Below, piece by piece: positions 24,901 through 36,900 of a DNA stretch of 64,000 bases. The notes under the pieces were generated by a model. That model was not told the origin of the DNA. It was given only the letters and a program-made list of their open reading frames with translations, and searched no databases. The DNA comes from Escallonia rubra (lineage: Eukaryota; Streptophyta; Magnoliopsida; Escalloniales; Escalloniaceae): the NCBI GenBank assembly GCA_033065855.1, contig JAVXUO010001933.1, positions 124,001-188,000 on the forward strand, in the 5' to 3' direction. A program made the translations under genes and the position numbers. Position 1 is the stretch's first letter, and each line of letters starts with the position of its first letter.

Positions 24901-27900
24901 CTGGTTTTGAATTCTTTGGTATGAGTTGGGATGAATTGAGGTTTTCTCATACTGGCCATGGCATGAGTTTGATGATTATCAAAACATTTTGGTCGGAACT
25001 CGCGCAAAAGGGAAATTGAGATAGATTGCCAAAATTTGGGGAGTGTGCTTCTTAGGACCGTATTCACGAGGACGAAGGGGTCTTGACTCTGTTGGGTTAA
25101 GAGGAACTGGTTCATGGTGTTGTGTCTCGCTTTTGTTCAATTTGTGAAGTATAAATAGGTCCCCCTAAAAACCGGAAGAAGATAAAAGAAGAAAGGGAAA
25201 AAGAGGGTCCATATGAAAGTTCAGATAAAATGTAAATATGGAAAACCAAACGAAAAGAACTGAACTTCTTAATATTTGCGCAAGTCAAATGTGGCAATAA
25301 ATGTGGGACAAAGGGAGTACCAAATACTAATTTTGTCACTAAAATGACTTCCAATTACATCGTCTTCCACAAAAACCTAGTTTCAGATCTACGCGCACTC
25401 ATCCTTTCCCGCAGCCTCATGCTACCTGCATCCGTCTAGTCTCATGCATCACCTCCTGGTCCTTTATCTTCTTCCTCTCATCCCTCTTTGCCCTGTTCCA
25501 CCACTAACCTCTACACCAGCCCCCCACAACTCACCATCTATGAAGCACGGTGTAAGACCCCAAATAACTAGTAATTAAATTATTATTATATTTAGAGTAT
25601 CTTTGTAAATTTAATTATTTTGGGGGTATTTTAGAATAAGTAATGAATATTTAGGGGTCTTTTAATTATTTATCAAACTTAGAGACTTTTAAGGGCTAGC
25701 CAAGTCAGTTTACGATATATTCAGTTTTGGTTACAGAGAAATAGAAGGAGGAAACTAGGGTTTTGGAGGATTGCAATCTTCTGTGCAAAATTGGTAAGAT
25801 TCTTGAACCCACTTTTGATTATAAGGATGAATTAGATGATATTAGAATTGTGGTTGTTAAGATTTTAACGTAAGTAGGTTAATTATAATATCTAGGTTTT
25901 GAGATTTTCGGAAGCTTTCGCAATTTGGTAAAGACTATTACATAGATTTGAGGTAAGGATTTTACTTACTACATCTACCTCTTGCTTTGCGTAAATATCT
26001 TCACTATTCAGTCGACAAATCAGTAACAAATTAACGTTATTGATTTGAAACTATTAATGGAATGTACTGGCGGTTCTTGATAATTCCTTTTGATTCGTAC
26101 CTTCCTTTCTGTTAATCTATATCACTGATATTGAGATTCACGATGACGGTGAAGTGCCTCTGAACTGACCTTCCAATTGCCAGCCTTTATATGCGTGTGT
26201 TTTGCTTGTGTTCATACTTGACACTGTGAATTGTTTGCGTTACTTATCATGTGCAGTTTTAATTTATTATGCTGTACTTTCTCCTTCACAAACCAGGCAC
26301 TTTACAGTACCTCCTCTTCTGCGCACCAGGCACACACATGTTGATTTTGGCCATTGTAAAGTCTTGGCAACCTTGGCGGGCCACCACATGTGAAGACTAA
26401 TGATTCCTTGTTGATTTTATGTGCCCGAATTATTACTTTTTGATGATTTCGGGCTCATGTGAAGTCAGATTCAAGCGATGTAAATCTCATTAAATTCGAA
26501 TTTTTGTCCTCTTCAATTCGAGTCTAATATCGAGTAGTTTCTGAAATTATTAAGTCGTCCTTATTGAAATGCAAGTTTTGATACTTTTGCGACTAGTATA
26601 TCCGTGAGATACTTTGATGTTCGTTTGACCTCTTTGAATTGAACTAATATTTTAGAACATTCACGTGCTTAGGTTAACGTGATGCCATGACATGATATGT
26701 CAATTGCTACCGGTATGCAATTTTGAACTTAGAATCTTCGCGTGCTTAGGTTAACGTACTTTACAATCACGTATTGCGTGATTGCATCGTATTCGATTAT
26801 TAGTTCAAATATTCGAGTGTGACACTTTGGCTTTGATTTGATCTTTGATACGGGTTAATATCCCGAAATGAGAATTGTCATGCTAGATTATTTTCCGTCT
26901 ATGCACTTTGTTTCCATATGTTCTTTTTGACTCAGCTACATGTTATTGACTACCTCCATTGTATTCCGTGGATGTGTTTGTGTGATCTTTGCTGGGCTTT
27001 GTGCTCACCCCCCCCCCCCCCCTTCTCCTTTCATTTCAGGTAATTAAGCTGAGACCAAGGTAGAAGAGTTAGCCATATGCGTGAGCTTGGATTTGTTCTT
27101 AAATTTTAGACTCTCTTTAGTCACTTGAGAATAAGGATTTTGTAATAGTTTGATTAAGTAACTGTTTGAAATCTCAGTTCCTGGGAAGTAATTATTGTTA
27201 TGAGGATTTTCGCTGCATTTATTAGACATTGATGGTTAATGCAAATGTTATTGCTTTGAGATATGTTTAGAGCTCTGATTTCCTCTTGAGGTTATTTTAT
27301 TGGTAAATGCTTTGGTATTATATTTCTGGTAAGCAGGAATATTTTGAAATAGTACGTGTAGGTCCGCCTCCGGGTCGGGGCGTGACAGATTTGGTATCAG
27401 AGCATAGGTTTAAGATTCTGTAGACTCTTTAGACTTAAGCTTTCAATGATTTGGGATGATTTTTATGATGTTTGAGATATAGTTCAGAAGTCTAGCTTTA
27501 TTAGTACTTAAGTTTGTGGCATTTAAACAATAAGTTGTGATCTTATAAGTTTTTCGCTATCTCAGGAGCTATGCCGCCGCGTGCAGCTAGAGGGGGTACT
27601 AGAGGTGGTCGTAGGGGTAATAATGTCACTGGGGTCAACGTGGAAGCAGAAGCCCCTCCTACGCCTTTGACTGCAGATACCATCAAGGCATTTAACCGCC
27701 TAAATTGTCTGACATTTGTTGGTGCAGACAAGCCAGAGGATGCAGAGGCTTGGTTGAGTAAGTTAGAGAAGAGGTTTAAGCTTCTGAACATCACCGATCG
27801 TCAAAAGGTGGACCTCGCGGTGTACCAGTTGGAAAACGAGGCTGACCAGTGGTGGAAAATGGTTGAGAGAACTTTAACTACAGAGGAGGAGCAGGCATTA

Positions 27901-30900
27901 ACTTGGGATCGTTTCCAGGAGATATTTCTTGACAAATATTTCCCTAGAAATGTGAAGGATGATATGGTAGAGGAGTTTTTGAAACTGGAACAAGGAGAGG
28001 ATGAAACGGTCAAGGATTATGAGGCCAGATTTGCCAGGTTGTCGAGGTTTGCAACACATGTTATAGATACTGAGGAGAGACGTGCAACACGGTTTAAGAA
28101 TGGACTAAAATATGGCATCCGAAAGTTCTTGACAGCTGTGACTCTAGACACGTATGGTCAGGTCCTGGATAAGGCTCAGAGAGTAGAGAAAGATGTCGAG
28201 GTCGGGCGCAAGTATTACAGGGATCAGAGGCAGAAAAGAGGAAGAGAAGAAAGTAGCTCAAGGGGCAAGGATGTGGTTCAGCAACCTAATAGGAGGAACA
28301 ACAATTTGGCTATCAAGGAACCTGCTCAGAATACTCAGAAGCCAACAGTAGCTTGCAAAACTTGTGGGAAGAACCATAGTGGTGTTTGTTATTGGGAGAG
28401 TGGTGCATGCTTTAACTGCCAGCAGCAAGGACACAGGATCCGAGATTGCCCTCAGCCGCTCAAGCCCCAGTTTATTCAGGGTAGGGGACAGCAGAACCGG
28501 TTGCCGGGAACTAATCAGGCGGCAACTACTCGGGCTCGAGCTTATGCCTTGACAGAGAAGGATGCCACTGCATCTAACGATGTAGTGACAGGTACATTTT
28601 GCATATGTTCATCTAGAGCCTATTGTTTAATTGACCCTGGTTCCACGTTTTCGTATGTCTCTACATCTTTTGCTCATCAGCTTGGTATTGAGTTACAATC
28701 CCTAGGTAGTGGGATTTCTGTTAGTACTCCAGTTGGAGTTTCTTTTGATGCCTCCTCAGTTTATAGATCTTGTAACGTGAGAGTTGGTGATAGGGATCTA
28801 CCTGCAGACCTTATACCGTTAGAGATGCATGATTTTGATGTGATTTTGGGCATGGACTGGTTGGCTGCCTATCATGCCAGAGTTGATTGCTACTTGAAAC
28901 AAGTAGTGTTTTGCATTCCCAGTCTGCCTGAGTTAGTATGTCAGTGTTCTAGACTTGTTGCACCTCCTTGCACTATATCAGCATTAACAGCTAGAAGGCT
29001 TCTTAGGAAGGGTTGCATGGGGTTCTTAGCCCATGTTTATGATACACGTTCGTCTAGTGGGGATTTAAATAGTATTTCGGTTGTGAAGGATTTTGCAGAT
29101 GTTTTCCCAGAAGATCTCCCAGGGATTCCTCCAGATAGAGAGATAGAATTCTCTGTCGATCTTATTCCAGGGGTAGCTCCTATTTCTAAGGCCCCGTATC
29201 GTATGGCTCCAGCGGAGCTAAAAGAGCTTAAGGTTCAGCTTCAAGATTTGTTAGATATGGGTTTTATTCGTCCAAGTGTTTCTCCTTGGGGTGCACCTGT
29301 GTTATTTGTTAAGAAGAAGGATGGGTCTATGAGAATGTGTATTGATTACAGGGAGTTAAATCGCATCACTGTGAGGAATAAGTATCCTTTACCAAGGATA
29401 GATGACTTGTTTGATCAGTTGCAGGGAGCCCAATTCTTTTCGAAGATTGATCTGAGATCTGGTTACCACCAATTAAAGGTCAAGAAAGATGATATCCCCA
29501 AAACGGCTTTTAGAACGAGGTATGGACATTATGAGTTTCTTGTTATGCCATTTGGTTTAACTAATGCCCCTGCCGCGTTTATGGATATGATGAACAGGGT
29601 GTTCAAACGATTCCTTGATCAGTTCGTGATCGTTTTTATTGATGATATCCTTATTTATTCAAGAAGTCGAGAAGAATATGAGCAACATTTGAGACAAGTT
29701 CTGCAGATACTAAGAGATCAGAAGCTTTATGCAAAATTCAAGAAGTGTGAATTTTGGCTAGAGCAAGTTTCTTTTCTAGGTCACGTAGTGACAAAGGATG
29801 GAATTTCTGTAGATCCATCGAAAATAGAGGCCGTGGTGAATTGGAGTAAACCGACTTCTGTGACGGAGATTCGGGCTTTCTGGGACTAGCTGGGTATTAT
29901 CGTCGTTTTGTTGAGAGATTCTCAAGCATTGCTAGCTCTTTGACCCAGTTGACTCAGAAAGGAGTTAAGTTTGTTTGGTCAGAGGCCTGTGAGAAAAGTT
30001 TTCAGGAATTGAAGAACCGGTTGGTTTCAGCACCAGTTCTCGCACTACCTTCTGGTTCAGGTGGATTCGTTATTTATAGTGATGCCTCTTTGAAAGGGTT
30101 AGGTTGTGTTCTTATGCAACATGGAAAGGTTATTGCATATGCTTCACGCCAGTTGAAAAATTATGAAAGGAACTACCCTACTCATGACTTAGAGCTTGCC
30201 GCAGTTGTGTTTGCACTTAAGATTTGGAGGCATTACCTTTATGGTGAGACATGTGAGATCTATACTGATCACAAGAGCCTTAAATATCTGTTCACACAGA
30301 AGGAGTTGAATATGAGGCAGCGTCGTTGGCTCGAGTTACTGAACGATTATGATTTCAAGATCCATTATCATCCGGGTAAGGCTAATGTAGTGGCTGACGC
30401 ATTAAGTAGAAAGAGTTTGGGTAACTTAGCAGCTTTGATTACTCATCAGCCGCAGTTGTTAGCAGAGTTAGAGAGTTTGGAATTAGAGATCCGAATTGGT
30501 GGTTCAGATGGACAGTTGGCATATTTGCAGGTTGAACCTTCTATTATTGGGAGAATCAAGTCTTCTCAGATGAGTGACCCATACTTGGTTGGTATTGTAG
30601 AGGATGTGAATGTTGGCAAACGACCTGAATTTCATCTTGAGGATGATGGTACTTTAAGGATGGGATCAAGGTTATGTGTCCCAACAGTTTCAGAATTGAG
30701 GGCAGAATTATTGAAGTCAGCTCACGATTCAGGTTTTGTTGTACATCCTGGTAGTACTAAGATGTATAGAGATCTTCGTGAGAACTTTTGGTGGAGTGGT
30801 ATGAAGAGGGAGATTGCAGATTTCGTATCGAGGTGTATGGTTTGCCAGCGGGTTAAGGCCGAGCATCAGCGACCTGCAGGTAAGTTACAGTCACTAGAGG

Positions 30901-33900
30901 TTCCCCAGTGGAAGTGGGAACATGTGACCATGGACTTTGTAGTTGGCTTACCGAGGACCTCGTGTAAGCATGATGCAGTTTGGGTTATTGTTGACCGTTT
31001 GACCAAATCCGCACATTTCCTTGCTATTTGTGCCAACTATACTACTGAGAGGTTGGCTAAGCTATATATTCAGGAGATAATTAGGCTACACGGGGTGCCA
31101 ATATCTATTGTATCTGACAGAGACCCACATTTCACATCTCGTTTCTGGACTAGTCTGCACAAGGCTTTAGGCACTCGTCTGGATTTCAGTACGGCTTTTC
31201 ATCCACAGACAGATGGTCAGTCTGAGCGTACTATTCAGACCCTGGAGGATATGTTACGTGCTTGTTCGTTAGATCTTCAAGGTAATTGGGATGCGCATTT
31301 GCCTTTGATTGAATTTGCCTATAACAATAGTTATCAGGCAAGTATTGAGATGGCTCCGTTCGAGGCTTTATATGGGCGTAGATGTCGATCACCTACATGT
31401 TGGTATGAGGTTGGTGAGCGAAGCTTATTGGGACCCGAGGTTGTTCAAGATACTTCGGACAAGATAAAATTAATTAGAGATCGTATGCGTGTAGCGCAGA
31501 GTCGCCAGAGAAGCTACGCCGACAATCGTCGTCGGGATTTAGAGTTCGAGGTTGGTGATCATGTCTTTTTGCGAGTTTCACCATGGAAGGGCTTGATGAG
31601 GTTTGGAAGAAAAGGAAAGTTGAGTCCTAGATATGTTGGACCTTATGAGGTTTTGGATAGAGTTGGCCCTGTTGCCTATCGTGTTGCCTTACCGCCGGAT
31701 ATGTCTCGTGTGCATAATGTTTTTCATGTGTCTATTTTGAGGAAGTACGTACACGACCCATCCCATGTTGTGGAGTACGAGCCTTCACTTATTCGTGAGG
31801 ACCTATCAGTGGAGGAACAGCCCGTCGAGATTTTGGGCAAGCGAGATCAGATTTTGCGTACCAAGACTATACCTTTGGTAAAAGTGCTTTGGAGGAACCA
31901 TGCTGTGGAGGAGGCCACGTGGGAACTCGAGGAGTCGATGAGAAAGAAATATCCATTCCTATTCGATAACTTGAGGTACTTAAATTTCGAGGACGAAATT
32001 TTTTTATAAGTAGGGGAGGATGTAAGACCCCAAATAACTAGTAATGAAATTATTATTATATTTAGAGTATCTTTGTAAATTTAATTATTTTTGGGGTATT
32101 TTAGAATAAGTAATGAATATTTAGGGGTCTTTTAATTATTTATCAAACTTAGAGACTTTTAAGGGCTAGCCAAGTCAGTTTACGATATATTCAGTTTTGG
32201 TTACAGAGAAATAGAAGGAGGAAACTAGGGTTTTGGAGGATTGCAATCTTCTGTGCAAAATTGGTAAGATTCTTGAACCCACTTTTGATTATAAGGATGA
32301 ATTAGATGATATTAGAATTGTGGTTGTTAAGATTTTAACGTAAGTAGGTTAATTATAATATCTAGGTTTTGAGATTTTCGGAAGCTTTCGCAATTTGGTA
32401 AAGACTATTACATAGATTTGAGGTAAGGATTTTACTTACTACATCTACCTCTTGCTTTGCGTAAATATCTTCACTATTCAGTCGACAAATCAGTAACAAA
32501 TTAACGTTATTGATTTGAAACTATTAATGGAATGTACTCGCGGTTCTTGATAATTTCCTTTGATTCGTACCTTCCTTTCTATTAATCTATATCACTGATA
32601 TTGAGATTCACGGTGACGGTGATGTGCCTCTGAACTGACCTTCCAATTGCCAGCCTTTATAAGCGTGTGTTCTGTGTGTGTTCATACTTGACAGTCTGAT
32701 TTGTTTGCGTTACTTATCATGTGCAGCTTTAATTTATTATGCTGTACTTTCTCCTTCACAAACCAGGCACACTTTACGGTACCTCCTCTTCTGCGCACCA
32801 GGCACACACATACTGATTTTGGCCATTGTAAAGTCTTAGCAACCTTGGTGGGCCACCACATGTGAAGACTAATGATTCCTTGTTGATTTTATGTGCCCGA
32901 ATTATTACTTGTTGATGATTTCGGGCTTATGTGAAGTCGGATTCAAGCGATGTAAATCTCATTGAATTCGAATTTTTGTCATCTTCGATTCGAGTCTAAT
33001 ATCGAGTAGTTTCTGAAATTATTAAGTCGTCCTTATTGAAATGCAAGTTTTGATACTTTTGCGACTAGTATATCCGTGAGATACTTTGATGTTCGTTTGA
33101 CCTCTTTGAATTAAACTAATATTTTAGAATCTTCACGTGCTTAGGTTAACGTGATGCCATGACATGATATGTCAATTGCTACCGGTATGCAATTTTGAAC
33201 TTAGAATCTTCGCGTGCTTAGGTTAACGTACTTTACAATCACGTATTGCGTGATTGCATCGTATTCGATTATTAGTTCAAATATTCGAGTGTGACACTTT
33301 GGCTTTGATTTGATCTTTGATACGGGTTAATATCCCGAAATGAGAATTGTCATGCTAGATTATTTTCCGTCTATGCACTTTGTTTTCATATGTTCTTTTT
33401 GACTCAGCTACATGTTATTGACTACCTACGTTGTATTCCGTGGATGTGTTTGTGTGATCTTTGCTGGGGTTTGTGCTCCCCCCCCCCTTCTCCTCCCATT
33501 TCAGGTAATTAAGCTGAGACCAAGGTAGAAGAGTTAGCCATATGCGTGAGCTTGGATTTGTTCTTAAATTTTAGACTCTCTTTAGTCACTTGAGAATAAG
33601 GATTTTGTAATAGTTTGATTAAGTAACTTTTTGAAATCTCAGTTCCTATGAAGTAATTATTGTTATGAGGATTTCCGCTGCATTCATTAGACATTGATGG
33701 TTAATGCAAATGTTATTGCTTTGGGATATGTTTAGAGCTCTGATTTCCTCTTGAGGTTATTTTATTGGTAAATGCTTTGGTATTATATTTCTGGTAAGCA
33801 GGAATATTTTGAAATAGTTTGTGTAGGTCCGCCTCCAGGTCGGGGCGTGACACACGGGTGCTTCAAACTGGGTGAAGCACCGGGGTCGGGTGCGGGTGCA

Positions 33901-36900
33901 GGTTAGGCGCGGGGTGGGTGCGTGTCGGCTACGTGTCCGAATATTCTTGTTTTATTTCTTTTATTTCCTAAATATCGGGTGCGGATTAGACACGGGTCTG
34001 GTGCGGATCGAACACTTGAATGAAATTTTCGGGGGTCGAAACGTAGAACAGAAGTTTTCGAGGGTCAAAACATAAATAAAAAACTTACACTAACCTAATT
34101 AACGGGCAGATCTGGAAGAGTGGAGAGACAGAAAGAGACAAAGAGACAAAAGCGAGAGAGAGCAGCGGCGGCATTAGACCGCAGCTATGAGGCGACCACC
34201 GCGACTCCGGCGACCAGCCTCGACGACCGGCCCTTACCTCCAGCAGATATGTAAAGAGGGAAGAGACTGAGAAAGATAGAGAGAAAGTGGCGACAAATGT
34301 AAGTTATCAGCCGGCGTAGAGTTCCACATGCGCCGCTAAGTCTTCGTCCGTCTCTCTCTCTCTCTCTCTCACTCTCTCCAGTCCCCACCTTGACTCTTTG
34401 GCTCCCGTGCGCCGCTAAGTCGCCGCCTGAACATTTTCCGATATCTCACTCTAGCTTTCACACACGAGAGAGATGGAGTTATATATAGGGACTTCCTATT
34501 TTGAGGCTTCGTTTGACTCCAAAAATAATTGGTTTGTTTTGTGTTTCTCTTAAGCGCTGGCTTGCTAATATTTTGGCAAAATTTTACTTATTTGTTTTGT
34601 ATTAGTTATTGGCTTTGTATAATTTTTAACACAAACTTAGATGTGACTTTTACAAAAATAGGATTTACTTTTATCATCATAAGATTTAATATGTTTAAAA
34701 ATTCAATACTAAGGGTATATAGTTAAAAATATATATATAAATATAGTTGTATCCCCGCAGCACTCGTATCCTAAAATTTTCAAAAATGTCGTATCGACGT
34801 ATCCGCACCCGTGTCGTATCCGTACCCGTGTCCGTGCTTCATAGCTCACCATCGCCCACAATCGCTGAATGCATCAGAACCACCACAGCTCACCACTGTC
34901 CCCAATTAGCCCCACACCCAGTTAGCTCCACAACCCACCATCCCCATCGGTCTCCTAAGCACACCCATGTGTATTCTCGACCTATCTATCTCCCTAAGCT
35001 CATATTTGCACTTTTCCGTTGGATCAAAGTGAAATGCTATGCGGAATCGCAAGAGCATTTGAGGTTTTCTCCTGAATTTACCATCTTTCGTGGTGGTGAA
35101 AGGGTTGGTGACATTATTTGAATGTTTAAATTGGATATGTTGCAATCTGCCGTGTTGAATTGGATTAACTCTTCAGATTTTTTTCCGGTTTGGGAGGTGG
35201 GGAAGGGGTTGGGAAGGGCAAGGGACTAGCACTACAAGGTGCTTAGTGTGCTGATTGTGGCAGCGCTACGAATGGCAAAACACAGATAGGAGACGACGAG
35301 AAGTGGTGCTGTTGGGGCTGGTGGTGGTATTGTTGGTGGTGTTGATGTTGTGGACCTGGTGAGAGTTTGTTGATGTTAATCTGGCAAAAGGATGAATATG
35401 GTAAAGGAGGAAGAGATACGAAATACCTTCTACATATTTGGATACCTAAGGGCTATATTGCCATTTTTAAATTACAAATTGTACATCTCAATGGAAACAT
35501 TAATTTCGCTAGCGGAACGATAACGGTGAGGGAAGTGATATAAGTGATATTATTTAACAAATAACTCAGGGATATAAGTGATATTGTCCCTATTTTTGGG
35601 ACACTGCAATTCCATTCGAAGTGAAGGTATCTGTTACACACCTTATTTTATTTTTTACTGAGAACCTCATGTAAGTATTAATTAAAATGGTATTACGACT
35701 TTGAATTAAGTAATGGACTTTAAAGAATTTATTTGGAAGTCCTTTTAGTGACGAAATAAGTATTTGATATTATTAGTGGCTAATGTGATTAAAATTAGGC
35801 ATTGAAAGAGATTTTGACTTGGACATGGATTAGGACTTTACATTATATTATGATTGTATTAGCAATGAGGACTTTAAGTTGTATTATAATTGCACTAGCA
35901 ATTAGGCCTTCAAGTCATACTATAATTATATTAGCAAACTAAATAAGGAGGAGGAAGACATACAGAGGAGAAGAAAAAGAGAGAAGGCTTTTGGGTTTCA
36001 AAAATATGGTTGTAATTGATCTAAGTCACTTCTTTGAGGTAAGGGTTTTCTCACACATTTACCCCATCTAAAATCTAAGTATTGATCTTTTCTTCAATTG
36101 ATTTGTTATTTGTAAGGGATTCGTTGGTTCTCTAGAACTCTAATTGCGTTCTTGATCGTTCTGTTAAATTGATTATTGACTTTGATTCGAGATGTGTTGT
36201 AACTAATTTTGCGGTAACTTCAAGATTCGCTTTTTGTCCAATTTCTGTGTTCCTGCACTTCTTGAAAACCTTAAAGAGTCGACTACAACTTCGTAGTTTT
36301 GAGTTTTCGCAAAATCTAACTAATTGACGTTCGAAATTAGACCTAAACATTTTTATGCTTATATTTCTGCGAATTCAAGTCAGCCAACTTCGATTTACCC
36401 TATCTTATTCGTTTCTCATTGGATTTTGATGGTGTTAGACATTCTGAAATCCTTGAAGAGTCTTCTACAACTTTGTAGTTTAAGGTTTTCTCAGAATATT
36501 TTTGCATCTTGGTTGAAACTGAGTTTGAACGTTATTGGTCGGTGCAGAATTTTCTTTTTTGACATTATAAATCAGTCCACTTCGATTTGCTCTATCTCCT
36601 TTATTTCTCATTGGTTTTTGATGACTCTTGACATTCTGGAATCCTTAAAGTGTCCTCTCTAACTCTCTAGTTTTATATTTTATCAGAATCCTTCTATTTC
36701 TTGATCGAAATTGATTTTGAAAGTTTTTGGCCAGTATAGAAGTTGCTGTTTTAGCACTCCAAATCAGCTTAATTTGACTAGCTCTATCTTATTAGTTTCT
36801 TATCGGTTTCTAATGATCTTAGACATTATGAAAATCGTAACAATTACTCTTCAACCTTTATATTTTCGGTTATTTTGAGGAGCGTGTCGGGTTTTCTCAC

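Larger units (their letters stand above)
25551..33852 (+). mobile_element. Nearly intact Ty3/gypsy chromovirus (Tekay/Del-like), TSD CACGG
   Basis: An 8.3-kb element with LTRs 25551-27387 and 32021-33852, flanked by CACGG at 25546-25550 and 33853-33857. The order is LTR, primer-binding site, gag, protease, reverse transcriptase, RNase H, integrase, chromodomain, polypurine tract, LTR. The LTRs differ at a few dozen positions in the parts I compared (roughly 98% identical by eye, not computed), so the insertion is fairly young. A one-base deletion breaks the polyprotein frame near 29880. It sits 13 bp inside the left end of the hAT element, in TOP3A intron 7 and antisense to TOP3A. Confidence 0.95.
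25538..34844. mobile_element. Non-autonomous hAT-like element split by a chromovirus, TSD CTCACCAT
   Basis: The ends are CTATGAAGCACGG (25538-25550) and CCGTGCTTCATAG (34832-34844), a perfect 13-bp inverted pair. Exact 8-bp duplications CTCACCAT lie at 25530-25537 and 34845-34852, the size used by hAT transposases. Subtracting the chromovirus and its duplication leaves an element of about 1.0 kb. Subterminal CGGGTGCGG-type repeats occur near both ends. No transposase is present. A CT microsatellite lies near 34350. Confidence 0.85.

Noticed and set aside
27543-28013. Minus-strand ORFs opposite gag
   Set aside because: Shadows of the chromovirus coding frame.
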